From contig NZ_JACPOF010000006.1 in NCBI RefSeq assembly GCF_016185115.1, forward strand, positions 1 to 44,071: DNA of 44,071 nucleotides. Reading direction: 5' to 3'. The notes beneath the pieces are model-generated. The model made no database searches and had not been told where the DNA came from. It saw only the letters and a list, made by a program, of their open reading frames with translations. Of the stretch, positions 36,757 to 44,071 are shown piece after piece; the stretch's first letter is position 1; every line of letters begins with the position of its first letter. This DNA is from Polaromonas sp. GTDB taxonomy: Bacteria > Pseudomonadota > Gammaproteobacteria > Burkholderiales > Burkholderiaceae_C. A program made the position numbers and the translations under genes.

Positions 36757-36975
36757 ATGCAAGCCACCGACACCACCGACCAGCGCCTGACCGAACTGGA
36801 AATCAAGCTCAGCTTCCAGGAAGACCTGCTGGACCAGCTCAACACCATCATCGTGCGCCAGCAACAGGAGATCGACCTGCTGCTGCGCGAGGTGCGCCAA
36901 CTGCGCCAACAGATGCCCGAAGGCACAGGCCCGACCTTCAGCCGCGCCAGCGAAGAACTGCCGCCGCACTACTGA
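36757..36975 (+). CDS. slyX: SlyX family protein
   Basis: This 72-residue protein is a short coiled coil, LTELEIKLSFQEDLLDQLN then IIVRQQQEIDLLLREVR, ending in the SlyX-typical LPPHY. The function is unknown in any organism. I chose ATG 36757 because the open frame upstream overlaps VF530. Confidence 0.9.
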   Translation: MQATDTTDQRLTELEIKLSFQEDLLDQLNTIIVRQQQEIDLLLREVRQLRQQMPEGTGPTFSRASEELPPHY

Positions 36976-37030
36976 CCGCGGCGCGATCCTTGCCGGCCTG
37001 GATGGTGTAGAGGTCTGTCAAGCACTGGCG

Positions 37031-37660
37031 CTATTTGCGCACGATGGTGTTGCCGGAATTGCGCACCCAGTCACCGACCTGGAAGCCCGGGTCGGTGACG
37101 AATTCAAAGCTGGTCTTGCTGTCGTTGACGTAGTGCACGGTCACCGTCCACACCGTGTGGGTCTTCATCTTTTCTTCGATGATCTTGCCGGCATAGGCGC
37201 CACCGGCTGCACCGGCCAGCGTGGCCAGGTCCTTGCCGAATCCACCACCGACCTGGTTGCCCAGCACGGCGCCAATGGCACCGCCGGCGATCACGCCCAC
37301 GGCACTGGCGTCACCGGCCCTTTGCGTGACCGACACGGCCATCACGCGGCCACAGTCGGTGCAGGCGGGCTCGGCAGACGCAGCCGCAGGGGCAGGCACG
37401 GCTCCGGTGGATGCCTGCGTCGCGGGGGCAGCGGGCGCGGGTGCTTTGGCCTTGGCGGCGGCCACGGCCTGGTCGTACTCGGCCTTGGCGTCGCGCCGGC
37501 ATTGCAGGCGCGCGCTGGAGTTGGCCTCGTCATTGCACAGCTTTTTGTCGGACTCGTAGCGCGCCTGGGCGGCCTTGGTATCTGCCGTGATGGCCCAGGT
37601 ACTGCTGGTGTGCGTGGCGAGGCTACAAATCAGCGCCAGGGCGAGGTGGTATGTTTTCAT
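37031..37660 (-). CDS. Exported glycine-zipper (2TM/SlyB-like) envelope protein
   Basis: This 209-residue protein has a signal peptide (YHLALALICSLATHTSSTWA). An Ala/Lys-rich helical stretch follows, then an Ala/Pro linker, CTDCGRVMAV, and a glycine-zipper pair (GVIAGGAIGAVLGNQVGGGF, AGAAGGAYAGKIIEEK). A C-terminal beta region (VTVHYVNDSKTSFEF) closes it. This order is found in SlyB/PcP-type outer-membrane proteins. No lipobox is seen, so it is probably not a lipoprotein. Confidence 0.88.
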   Translation of the reverse strand: MKTYHLALALICSLATHTSSTWAITADTKAAQARYESDKKLCNDEANSSARLQCRRDAKAEYDQAVAAAKAKAPAPAAPATQASTGAVPAPAAASAEPACTDCGRVMAVSVTQRAGDASAVGVIAGGAIGAVLGNQVGGGFGKDLATLAGAAGGAYAGKIIEEKMKTHTVWTVTVHYVNDSKTSFEFVTDPGFQVGDWVRNSGNTIVRK

Positions 37661-37789
37661 GGTGTGCTCCCCACATGTTTGCCGGAATGGCGCGGCCGTT
37701 GGCCGGGGTGTGCATTGCGCTTTGCAGTATAGGTGCGCCCGAAATCGGTGTCACCCACACCGTGGCGGGATGCCAAGCTGACTGTGCGG

Positions 37790-38269
37790 TCAGGCGCGGT
37801 TCGCTGGCAATACCAGAAGCGTGGACGTGCCATGCGACAGCACACGGCCGTCGGCCCCCACCACCTTGGCTTCCACGGAGATGATCTGGCGCCCTGGGGA
37901 TACGACCCGTGCTTCGGCACGGACCCGGCCCGTGTTGTGCGTGATGGGGCGGGAAAAATTGCCTTTGGTCTCGACCGTGGTGTAGCCCACGCCTGCGGGC
38001 AGGGTCGACAGGCCCGCGCAGCCGGCGACGCTGTCGATCAGGGTCAGGGCCCAGCCGCCGTGCACCGTGCCCATGGGGTTGAGCAGCTGCGGGCCGGGCT
38101 CGCCTTCAAAGGCGGCAAAGCCATCTCCCACTTCCACAATCCAGAACGCCATCGTCCGGGAAATGGGGGCCTGTGGCAGCGTGCCATCAATGATGGCCTG
38201 CAGCAGTTCCTTGCCGCTCAGTTGGGCGGTTTGCTGGGGGGTGGCCAGGCCGTAGTGGTAGGTGGTCAT
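37790..38269 (-). CDS. PaaI-family hotdog thioesterase
   Basis: This 159-residue protein carries the thioesterase signature LLNPMGTVHGGWALTLIDSV of the PaaI group, with GYTTVETKGNFSRPI and the late VLSHGTSTLLVL. It would hydrolyse aryl- or acyl-CoA esters. ATG 38269 (MTTYHYGLATPQQ) has AAAGGA upstream. It is divergent from a MarR gene across 54 bases that hold a dyad, so it is a likely target of that regulator. Confidence 0.9.
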   Translation of the reverse strand: MTTYHYGLATPQQTAQLSGKELLQAIIDGTLPQAPISRTMAFWIVEVGDGFAAFEGEPGPQLLNPMGTVHGGWALTLIDSVAGCAGLSTLPAGVGYTTVETKGNFSRPITHNTGRVRAEARVVSPGRQIISVEAKVVGADGRVLSHGTSTLLVLPANRA

Positions 38270-38292
38270 GGGTGCAATCCTTTTAAATGTAG

Positions 38293-38318
38293 ATGCATTC
38301 AATGTATTTGCATATAAT
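38293..38318 (+). promoter_or_regulatory. Candidate MarR operator and -10 element between divergent genes
   Basis: ATGCA-N11-TGCAT (38293-38313) is an inverted repeat of the size bound by MarR dimers. A perfect TATAAT (38313-38318) abuts it in the plus direction. Binding would cover the promoter and could control both the thioesterase and marR genes. Confidence 0.55.
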
Positions 38319-38323
38319 ACCGC

Positions 38324-38812
38324 ATGCCCCATCGAAAACAAGTCCGCCCGTCACTGCGCACCCACGCAAAGGACGCTTTGGCCCTGGATCTGGGCTGGCA
38401 TGCACGCCAGTCGGCACGGCTGTTGACGGCCGAGCTGGACAAGGGCCTTGCCGCATCGGGCCTGACCAGCACCCAGTTCGGGTTGATGTGCCTGATCGCG
38501 TCATCGCCGGACGACACCGTGGGCGGGCTGGCCGAGCGTGCAGGCCTGAACCAGTCGACGATGTCGCGCAACATCGATGCGCTGTCACGCGCTGGTCTGG
38601 TCGAGGTGGCGACCGTGATCGAGGATCGCAGGCGCAGGGCGATGTGGCTGACCGAGGCCGGGCTGCGGCGTCTGCAGGAGGCCATGCCCCTGTGGCGCAC
38701 CGCGCATACTGCATTGGCAGGTCAGCTCCATCCGGAATTGGGGTCCCATCTGTTGGCCACCAATGCCATGTTGTCACCGCAACCGCAAACCCCCACGCAG
38801 GAGGATATGTAA
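38324..38812 (+). CDS. MarR-family transcriptional regulator
   Basis: This 162-residue winged-helix regulator shows LTSTQFGLMCLIASSPDDTV, the recognition helix GLNQSTMSRNIDALSRAGLV and the wing EDRRRRAMWLTEAGLRRLQ. The ATG at 38324 has no ribosome binding site and lies only five bases after a TATAAT, so the mRNA may be leaderless. Otherwise the real start is further in. Its stop overlaps the DUF488 start (TAATG). The ligand may be an aromatic or CoA-linked compound, given the PaaI neighbour (inference). Confidence 0.9.
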   Translation: MPHRKQVRPSLRTHAKDALALDLGWHARQSARLLTAELDKGLAASGLTSTQFGLMCLIASSPDDTVGGLAERAGLNQSTMSRNIDALSRAGLVEVATVIEDRRRRAMWLTEAGLRRLQEAMPLWRTAHTALAGQLHPELGSHLLATNAMLSPQPQTPTQEDM

Positions 38813-39201
38813 TGGGCATTCGCATTGTCAGACTCGGCACGGACCGCGCTCACGATGAGGGCACCCGGATCGGCACCGTCCGGCGGCCACCGCGCGGCGT
38901 GCCCAAGACCGAATTTGCCAGCCAGAACTGGTATGACGTCTGGTATCCCAATCTGGCCCCCAGCGCCGAAACGATGAAGGAAGGGCAGCAGGCCGACAAC
39001 GCGGCCCAATGGAGTGCCTTTGCCAGGCGTTACCGCAGCGAGATGAAGCAGCCCGACGCGGCACGCACGATTGAGCTGTTGGCCCGGTTATCCAGGCACG
39101 CCAATTTTTCGGTTGGCTGCTATTGCCAGGATGAGTCGCACTGCCATCGGTCAATTTTGCGCGAGCTGTTGCTGGAGTCCGGGGCGGAAATCCTGAAGTA
39201 G
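38812..39201 (+). CDS. DUF488 family protein
   Basis: This 129-residue protein fits DUF488: a basic N-terminus with VRRPPRGVP, NWYDVWYPNLAPS, and the late VGCYCQDESHCHRSILRELL with its Cys/His cluster. The function is unknown. It starts at ATG 38812, overlapping the marR stop, behind a strong GGAGG, so it is coupled to marR. Confidence 0.88.
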   Translation: MGIRIVRLGTDRAHDEGTRIGTVRRPPRGVPKTEFASQNWYDVWYPNLAPSAETMKEGQQADNAAQWSAFARRYRSEMKQPDAARTIELLARLSRHANFSVGCYCQDESHCHRSILRELLLESGAEILK

Positions 39202-39266
39202 GACTGCCCTGCGGGGATCCGATTTTCCTACCCGCTTTCTCGCTTCGGATTCGGCACTTTCTTGCA

Positions 39267-39299
39267 TTGACTTGCAAAAAGTGTCAATTTGTGTAATAT
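39267..39299 (+). promoter_or_regulatory. Candidate promoter with an overlapping dyad upstream of the riboswitch
   Basis: TTGCAA (39272-39277), a 16-base spacer and TAATAT (39294-39299) make a plausible sigma-70 promoter. Its -35 region lies inside TTGAC-N11-GTCAA (39267-39287), a possible operator. Transcription would start near 39306, about 70 bases before the riboswitch core. Confidence 0.45.
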
Positions 39300-39377
39300 T
39301 TGGCATGACTGGATTTGCCTTCCAATGTGGTTTGGCTTCTCCCGTTCGCAACCAGCGAGGCGGCTTTTCGGAGCGAA

Positions 39378-39464
39378 CCTGGTAAGGGCAAACTTGACGA
39401 AAGTCAAGGACGCAAAGCTTCCGGGCTACATGACGCGAGTCATTTGCCAGCGGGGTTGCCATCG
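39378..39464 (+). ncRNA. Cyclic di-GMP-I (GEMM-I) riboswitch
   Basis: The conserved GEMM-I strings appear in order: AGGGCAAAC, then stem P2 CTTGAC-GAAA-GTCAAG with its GNRA loop, then GGACGCAAAGC and TTCCGGGC. Next comes stem P3 with inner hairpin ATGAC-GCGA-GTCAT, and last GCCAGCGGGGTTGCC. This matches the class that binds cyclic di-GMP with high affinity. The exact outer limits are estimates. It lies in the 5' leader of a small winged-helix gene, 67 bases before its ATG. Confidence 0.95.
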
Positions 39465-39491
39465 AAGTGCCACCGGTGTCTCGATGTATGC

Positions 39492-39527
39492 GTCGCCCTT
39501 TATTTGTTAACTCAATTTAAAGGCGAC
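39492..39527 (+). promoter_or_regulatory. Hairpin that hides the ribosome binding site (expression platform candidate)
   Basis: GTCGCCCTTT pairs with AAAGGCGAC across a 17-base loop, with one bulged base. The AAAGG in the 3' arm is the ribosome binding site, seven bases before ATG 39531. The short TTT after the stem is too weak for a terminator, so ligand control is probably at translation. How the aptamer influences this stem is not evident. Confidence 0.65.
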
Positions 39528-39530
39528 TTT

Positions 39531-39902
39531 ATGACCAAGCACTCCAACCGCAGCATTCCAGTCGAGCAATGGCCCGAATCGCTGGAGATTTTGCGTCACC
39601 TCGCTGCACAGACCGTACCGCGCCCGATCAAGGAAGTGGCCCGCGACGTCAGTGCGCCAGAAATATCCACCCGCAACCGCCTTGCCAAGCTTGAAGCCCA
39701 GGGCACTGTGCGCGCCGTGCGCGCCATCGCCACGCTCGGACCCGGCAAACAGGTGACCTGCACCCACTATGTGATCACGCAGTACGGCAAGGACTGCGCC
39801 GGCATGCGCGCCCAAGGGCAGAGCCATGTGGCCAAGGTGCGTGCCAACAGCGTGTTCACCTGGGCGGCTGCGATGGAAGCCAGCCCTGCCTGCGACGGTT
39901 GA
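39531..39902 (+). CDS. Small winged-helix-like protein under cyclic di-GMP riboswitch control
   Basis: This 123-residue protein has a helix-turn-helix/winged-helix-like core (RPIKEVARDVSAPEISTRNR, then LAKLEAQGTVRAVRAIATLG), a Gln/Thr-rich strand (KQVTCTHYVITQYGKD) and a short basic tail. It lacks an obvious ligand or receiver domain. I do not recognise the exact family. It follows the GEMM-I riboswitch directly and is 42 bases ahead of a narX-like gene, so it may regulate that system or be co-expressed with it. DNA binding is inferred from sequence pattern. Confidence 0.8.
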   Translation: MTKHSNRSIPVEQWPESLEILRHLAAQTVPRPIKEVARDVSAPEISTRNRLAKLEAQGTVRAVRAIATLGPGKQVTCTHYVITQYGKDCAGMRAQGQSHVAKVRANSVFTWAAAMEASPACDG

Positions 39903-39944
39903 CGGCGTCGGGCCGGACCAGACTCGGGAAGTAAGATTTGGTCC

Positions 39945-41873
39945 ATGACAGTCAAACAATCGCGCTGGAGCCTGAGCGCCAAGCTGGCCTTGGTGGGAGC
40001 ACCATTCCTGCTGATGGCCCTGGTTTCCACCGGTGCAACGCTGTGGATTTCCCGGCAACTCGATGGTGGTGCGGCGGCGGTCAATGAGGCCGGCCGCATG
40101 CGCATGCAGGCCTACCGGATGGCGCTGGCGGTCGGCAGCTCGGATCTTCGCAGTGCGCAGGAACTGTCGGCGCACATCAACACATTCGATGACAGTCTGG
40201 CCCTGCTGCGCAACGGTGATCAGCAGCGCCCGTTGCAGGTGCCGTGGGATGGAAAGGTACGCCAGCACTTTGCCACCGTGGAGAACGATTGGCGCCAATT
40301 CCGCGCGAACTGGCTGGGCGCTTCACCGAAAAATCTGGATCGACTGAACTCCGACGCCGAGGTTTTTGTCGCGGACATCGACACCTTTGTCAACGGCATC
40401 GAGTCGCACATGTCGGGCTGGACTGCAACACTGCACCTGCTGCAGATGTGCGTGCTGATGCTGGCGCTGCTCGGGGCGGGTGTTTTGCTGGTGGCCGGTT
40501 ACCTGTTCGTGCTGGAGCCGGTGAACCAGTTGAAGCATGCCATTCGAAAAATCCAGGGTGGTGATTTCGGCTTCCGGGTTGACCCCATGGGCAATGACGA
40601 GTTCGGTGCCCTGGCCGACGGCTTCAACGGCATGGCGGCCCATCTGCAATCGCTGTACGGAAATCTGGAGAGCAAGGTGGTAGAGAAGACTGCCGAGCTG
40701 GAGGAAAAGCGGGAGCGACTGGAGTCGCTGTACGAGGTCACGGCGCTGGTGGCGCGCGCCACGTCGCTGGAAGACCTCGCCCAGGACTTCTCCAGGCGCG
40801 TGATGTCCATCGCCAAGGCAGATGGTGTGGCGCTGCGCTGGTCCGACCACAGCCAGCAACGCTACCTGATGCTCGCCGCCAACGGCCTGCCGCGTGAGAT
40901 GCTGGATGATGAGCAGTGCCTGACGGCCGGTGACTGCTTTTGTGGCCTGCCAGCTCCCCACAAGGATCTGGTGGTGGTTCCCATCTATTCCATGCCCCAG
41001 CCGTCCCGCAAGCACTGCGCGAAGGCGGGTTTCGAGACCATCGTCAATGTTCCCATCCGTATGCATGATCGCCTGATGGGCGAGATGAATCTCTTCTACC
41101 GAGGCATGGTGTCGCCAACCGCAGCGGAGCGCTCGCTGCTGGAGGCGCTCAACAGCCACCTGGCCAGTGCCATGGAAAATCTGCGCCTCAATGCGCTGGA
41201 GCGAGCAGCCGCCGTGTCGGGGGAGCGTCACCACCTGTCGCGTGAACTGCATGACTCGATTGCACAATCACTGGCCTTCCTGAAGATTCAGGTGCAATTG
41301 ATGCGCGACGCCCTGCGCAGCCAGGACCAGGCGGTGATCCAGAAGGTGCTGGAAGAAATCGACACCGGCGTGCGTGAGTGTTACGGTGACGTGCGCGAGT
41401 TGCTGGTGCATTTCCGCACCCGGACCAACGCCGAGGACATCGAACCCGCGTTGGCCACGACCTTGCGCAAGTTCGAGTTGCAGACCGGTATGCAAACGGC
41501 GCTCGAAGTCACGGGGAATGGTCTACCGCTGTCCGGTGAAGTCCAGATTCAGGTGCTGCACATCGTGCAGGAGGCCTTGTCCAATGTGCGCAAGCATGCG
41601 CGAGCCTCCCGGGTGTGGCTGAGCGTGCAGCGCCAGCCCGTCTGGCAGTTTGAAGTGCGTGACGATGGGGTCGGCTTTGCCCTGGATGGTGGCGGTATCG
41701 ACGAAACCCACGTGGGCCTGCACATCATGTCGGAGCGTGCCCAGCGCATTGGCGCGGCATTCCAGGTGTTATCCGCACCCGGACAGGGCTGCACCGTGCG
41801 CCTTAAATTGGCCGGCGCCAGCCATGTGGAACAGGCCGGCGCGGAGCAAGCATCCATGATTTCTTCCAATTGA
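39945..41873 (+). CDS. NarX-like nitrate/nitrite sensor histidine kinase
   Basis: This 642-residue kinase has TM1 at about 14-35 and a periplasmic domain opening with VNEAGRMRMQAYRMALAVG, which matches the P-box that binds nitrate in NarX. TM2 (QMCVLMLALLGAGVLLVAGY), HAMP and a coiled coil follow. The central module has the NarX-type cysteines C325, C331, C333 and C358. The HisKA_3 domain has phosphoacceptor H436 (SRELHDSIAQSL), and the ATPase has EALSNVRKHA and VRDDGVGF. The response regulator gene is 16 bases downstream. Nitrate sensing is inferred from the P-box. Confidence 0.92.
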   Translation: MTVKQSRWSLSAKLALVGAPFLLMALVSTGATLWISRQLDGGAAAVNEAGRMRMQAYRMALAVGSSDLRSAQELSAHINTFDDSLALLRNGDQQRPLQVPWDGKVRQHFATVENDWRQFRANWLGASPKNLDRLNSDAEVFVADIDTFVNGIESHMSGWTATLHLLQMCVLMLALLGAGVLLVAGYLFVLEPVNQLKHAIRKIQGGDFGFRVDPMGNDEFGALADGFNGMAAHLQSLYGNLESKVVEKTAELEEKRERLESLYEVTALVARATSLEDLAQDFSRRVMSIAKADGVALRWSDHSQQRYLMLAANGLPREMLDDEQCLTAGDCFCGLPAPHKDLVVVPIYSMPQPSRKHCAKAGFETIVNVPIRMHDRLMGEMNLFYRGMVSPTAAERSLLEALNSHLASAMENLRLNALERAAAVSGERHHLSRELHDSIAQSLAFLKIQVQLMRDALRSQDQAVIQKVLEEIDTGVRECYGDVRELLVHFRTRTNAEDIEPALATTLRKFELQTGMQTALEVTGNGLPLSGEVQIQVLHIVQEALSNVRKHARASRVWLSVQRQPVWQFEVRDDGVGFALDGGGIDETHVGLHIMSERAQRIGAAFQVLSAPGQGCTVRLKLAGASHVEQAGAEQASMISSN

Positions 41874-41889
41874 ACCCAGTGGACAACCT

Positions 41890-42570
41890 ATGAACGAAGC
41901 GACCGTGAGCCCAATCCGAGTTCTGGTGGTGGATGACCACACCCTGTTTCGGCGCGGCCTGACGGCCTTGCTGTCCCGTGACCCCCGCGTGCAGGTGGTG
42001 GGCGACGCAGGCGATGCGGGCGAGGCGCAACGCCGCGCCCCGGAATTGCAGCCGGATGTGATTCTGCTGGACAACCACCTTCCGGGCGTACGGGGCGTGG
42101 ACGCCTTGGCGGCCCTGCAGGATGCCGTGCCCCGTGCCCGCATCGTCATGCTGACGGTGAGCGAAGACGAGACGGACCTGGCGGCCGCGCTGCGCGGTGG
42201 TGCTGCGGGCTATCTGCTGAAGACCATTGAGGGGGACGCACTCATCAGCGCCCTTGAGCGGGCGGTGCGCGGTGAAAGCGTGATTGCCACCGAAATGACC
42301 GGCAAGATGGTTTCCGCCTACCTGGGTGCGGCGACGCACAGCGGCGCTGTCGCGGCACCGGCGCAAACTTCGCCACTGTCCGCGCTGTCTTCGCGCGAGC
42401 GCGAAATCCTGCGCGGCATCGCCCAAGGTGCCAGCAACAAGGAAATCGGACGGGAACTTGGCATCGCGGAGACCACCGTCAAGGTCCATGTGCAAAACGT
42501 TCTGCGCAAACTGCATGTCAGCACACGCGTCCACGCAGCCGTCATCGCCACGGAAATCGGACTTTCTTGA
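41890..42570 (+). CDS. NarL-family response regulator
   Basis: This 226-residue regulator has a receiver domain (VLVVDDHTLFRRGL, phosphoacceptor D61 in LLDNHLPGVRG, K in LLKTIEG). After a linker comes a LuxR-type DNA-binding domain (LSSREREILRGIAQG, NKEIGRELGIAETTVKVHVQ). It is the partner of the kinase upstream. Target genes are not in the window unless it acts on the Crp/Fnr gene that follows. Confidence 0.95.
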   Translation: MNEATVSPIRVLVVDDHTLFRRGLTALLSRDPRVQVVGDAGDAGEAQRRAPELQPDVILLDNHLPGVRGVDALAALQDAVPRARIVMLTVSEDETDLAAALRGGAAGYLLKTIEGDALISALERAVRGESVIATEMTGKMVSAYLGAATHSGAVAAPAQTSPLSALSSREREILRGIAQGASNKEIGRELGIAETTVKVHVQNVLRKLHVSTRVHAAVIATEIGLS

Positions 42571-42592
42571 TAGAAAAATTTACTGCCCTCGT

Positions 42593-42606
42593 TTGATTTA
42601 AATCAA
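42593..42606 (+). promoter_or_regulatory. Perfect FNR/ANR-type binding site
   Basis: TTGATTTAAATCAA fits the consensus TTGAT-N4-ATCAA exactly. It lies 23 bases after the narL-like stop and 160 bases before the Crp/Fnr gene. If it acts as a class II site, transcription would start near 42640, with TACTAG (42628-42633) as a possible -10. Confidence 0.8.
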
Positions 42607-42628
42607 GCGAATCCGCGTTGACAGGGTT

Positions 42629-42648
42629 ACTAGTTCTTTGGAACTAGT
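42629..42648. promoter_or_regulatory. Perfect 8-bp palindrome at the predicted transcription start
   Basis: ACTAGTTC-TTTG-GAACTAGT forms an exact inverted repeat. It overlaps the expected start region of the FNR-controlled promoter and could be a second operator or an RNA hairpin at the 5' end of the transcript. Confidence 0.5.
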
Positions 42649-42766
42649 TATCGTGTGTCGACTTAGTTCTCATGAAGTGGTGCATCCATCCTTAGGGGGA
42701 TGGCACGGGGGTCAATCGGTCCTTAAATTTGAGACATGTCAATTTTTTCGAAAACATCAAGAAACA

Positions 42767-43465
42767 ATGCGCGTTGACCATTTGGATGTGCCGCAGCATT
42801 TGAGAGCAGTCCCGCTGTTCAGCGGACTGTCTGAGCCCGGGCGCCAGAACGTTGCGCGGGGCTGCAAGTTGCATCGCTTTTCACGAGGCGATATGGTTTT
42901 CCGGGCCGGCGAGGCCTGCGAGGCGTTCCACTTTGTGGTGTCCGGCCAGGTCCGGCTGTACGTGGCGTCGCCCACCGGCGTGGAAAAGGTCATCGAACTG
43001 GTCGGCCCGGGGCACAGTTTTGCCGAGGCCATGATGTTCCTGTCCAAGCCCTATATGCTCAACGCCCAGACCCTGACCGATACCCTGATCATGACGGTCA
43101 GCAAACAGGCGGTGTTCAACGAGCTTGAGCGTGATCCGCGTTTCTCCATGCACATGCTGTCCGGCATATCGCATTGGCTGCATCGGCTGTTACTGGACGT
43201 GGAAGGCTACGCGCTACACAGCGGTATGCAGCGCCTGATCGGCTATCTGCTGCGGGATGTGGAGCTGGAAAGTGACGAAGATTTTGGCGTCGTCACGGTG
43301 TCGTTCCCTGTCAGCAAGGCCATCATTGCCTCACGTCTGTCGCTGACGCCGGAGTATTTCTCCCGCGTCCTGCACCAGTTGGAGTCAGAGAACCTGATCG
43401 AGATCGACAAGCGGGAGGTGCGCATCCTGGATGTGCGCCGCCTTGCCAGCTACGGCACGATCTGA
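42767..43465 (+). CDS. Crp/Fnr-family regulator (Dnr-like)
   Basis: This 232-residue regulator has a cyclic-nucleotide-binding-like domain (LFSGLSEPGRQNVARGCKL, FHFVVSGQVRLYVASPTGVE) and a C-terminal helix-turn-helix (SKAIIASRLSLTPEYFSRVL). The cysteine cluster of Fnr for an iron-sulfur centre is absent, so it is more like the Dnr/NnrR or haem-using group. ATG 42767 (MRVDHLDVPQHLRAVPLF) is the family start. The FNR box upstream suggests that another Fnr, or the protein itself, controls it. It may respond to NO (inference). Confidence 0.88.
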   Translation: MRVDHLDVPQHLRAVPLFSGLSEPGRQNVARGCKLHRFSRGDMVFRAGEACEAFHFVVSGQVRLYVASPTGVEKVIELVGPGHSFAEAMMFLSKPYMLNAQTLTDTLIMTVSKQAVFNELERDPRFSMHMLSGISHWLHRLLLDVEGYALHSGMQRLIGYLLRDVELESDEDFGVVTVSFPVSKAIIASRLSLTPEYFSRVLHQLESENLIEIDKREVRILDVRRLASYGTI

Positions 43466-43481
43466 GCCGCTGACTTCTCCG

Positions 43482-43892
43482 CTACTTCTCGATCGCCAGC
43501 AGCTCGACTTCAAAGGTCAGTGTGGCATTGGGTGGTACGGCGGCGCCGGCACCGCGCTCGCCATAGGCGGTCGCCGGCGGGCAGGTCAGCGTGGCCTTGC
43601 CGCCCACCTTGATCTTCTGCAGGCCCTGGGTCCAGCACGGCACGACGCGGTTCAGCGGGAACACGGCCGGCTCGCCGCGCTTGTAGGAGCTGTCAAACTC
43701 CTTGCCGTCCACCAGCGTTCCGCGGTAGTGCACCTTCACGCGGTCGGTGGCATTGGGGCTGGCACCGGTACCCACCACTGTGTGTTCGATCTTCGCGCCG
43801 GACGGCAGTGTTTCGGTTTCCGCGGCAACAGCGGCGGCGCCGCAAGTGGCCAAGGCGAGGGTGATGGGAATCCAGAGGGAACGTTGTGTCAT
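43482..43892 (-). CDS. Exported FKBP-type peptidyl-prolyl isomerase
   Basis: This 136-residue protein has a signal peptide ([19 protein letters not shown]) and one FKBP domain: [36 protein letters not shown], and the end [14 protein letters not shown]. It catalyses proline isomerisation in the periplasm. ATG 43892 is chosen for the signal peptide. It converges on the Crp/Fnr gene. The usual active-site tryptophan is kept within PCWTQGL. Confidence 0.93.
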   Translation of the reverse strand: MTQRSLWIPITLALATCGAAAVAAETETLPSGAKIEHTVVGTGASPNATDRVKVHYRGTLVDGKEFDSSYKRGEPAVFPLNRVVPCWTQGLQKIKVGGKATLTCPPATAYGERGAGAAVPPNATLTFEVELLAIEK

Positions 43893-43959
43893 GGCAAGCA
43901 CATTCAAGAATGGGTGGCTATTGGCAAAATCGCCGTGCGTCAAAGCGCGGGTGTGACCT

Positions 43960-44071
43960 GTTCTGGAGATTTAGAACTTATCCGTAAATAAGTGATAATA
44001 CGTTTCCATGCGCGACGACCGCGTGTGGAGTGAAGATGGCGAAGGCAAAAGCATGGGAAGTCACCGATGAG
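43960..44071 (+). mobile_element. Left end of an IS5-family element with transposase start
   Basis: ATG 44036 opens MAKAKAWEVTDE, which runs to the window edge and matches the start of IS5-group transposases. The preceding GGAGATTTAGAACTTATCCG region, with TCCGTAAATAAG, looks like the left terminal repeat of such elements. The outer limit is an estimate. Confidence 0.65.

Noticed and set aside
39492..39530. Riboswitch expression platform as an intrinsic terminator
   Set aside because: Only three T follow the stem before the ATG; sequestering of AAAGG fits better.

Overview
The window looks like a chromosomal segment of a betaproteobacterium in the Burkholderiales, most likely Comamonadaceae and Rhodoferax- or Polaromonas-like. 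This rests on high GC, the map-glnD order, the style of the chemotaxis genes, and short dispersed repeats ending in an AGCTATCAAAA-type motif that I associate with that family. No rRNA gene is present, so the placement is inference. Both ends lie inside insertion sequences: the 3' end of an ISAzo13-type transposase at the left and the 5' end of an IS5-type transposase at the right.

Layout. 0.2-9.4 kb (+): a chemosensory operon with an MCP-like protein, bacteriohemerythrin, CheY, a STAS protein, CheA, an MCP, CheW, CheR, CheD and CheB. CheR carries what looks like an in-frame internal deletion. CheA carries a tandem motif resembling the c-di-GMP-binding MshEN domain. 9.4-15.4 kb (-): glnD, map, a decayed GGDEF fragment, and a second MCP/CheW pair. 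15.8-16.2 kb: a small membrane protein gene broken by a frameshift at a G6 run. 16.2-19.8 kb (+): a three-gene fatty-acid module (large FabG, MaoC-type hydratase, FadI-type thiolase). 19.8-26.4 kb: an SRPBCC protein, an M50-type membrane protease, purL carrying two copies of a dispersed repeat in frame, and a periplasmic glutathione peroxidase. 26.4-31.4 kb (-): a Na+/H+ antiporter-like protein, a DsbG-like lipoprotein, a small proline-rich protein, and a tight four-gene cluster of three unrecognised proteins headed by a J-domain protein. 31.9-34.5 kb: an IS21-family element that seems to lack its right end. 34.5-36.3 kb (-): a DUF2779-type double-nuclease protein and a small partner. 36.5-39.2 kb: VF530, SlyX, a glycine-zipper protein, a PaaI thioesterase divergent from a MarR regulator, and DUF488. 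39.2-43.5 kb (+): a GEMM-I cyclic di-GMP riboswitch ahead of a small winged-helix protein, then a NarX/NarL-like two-component system and an FNR-box-preceded Crp/Fnr regulator. An FKBP gene on the minus strand closes the region.

Two themes link the genes. One is taxis and respiration: oxygen-binding hemerythrin, chemosensors, NarXL-like signalling and Crp/Fnr. The other is cyclic di-GMP: a clear riboswitch, an MshEN-like insert in CheA, and a dead diguanylate cyclase fragment. The most promising candidates for new biology are the riboswitch-winged helix-NarXL arrangement, the CheA insert, and the J-domain gene cluster with its possible leader attenuator.
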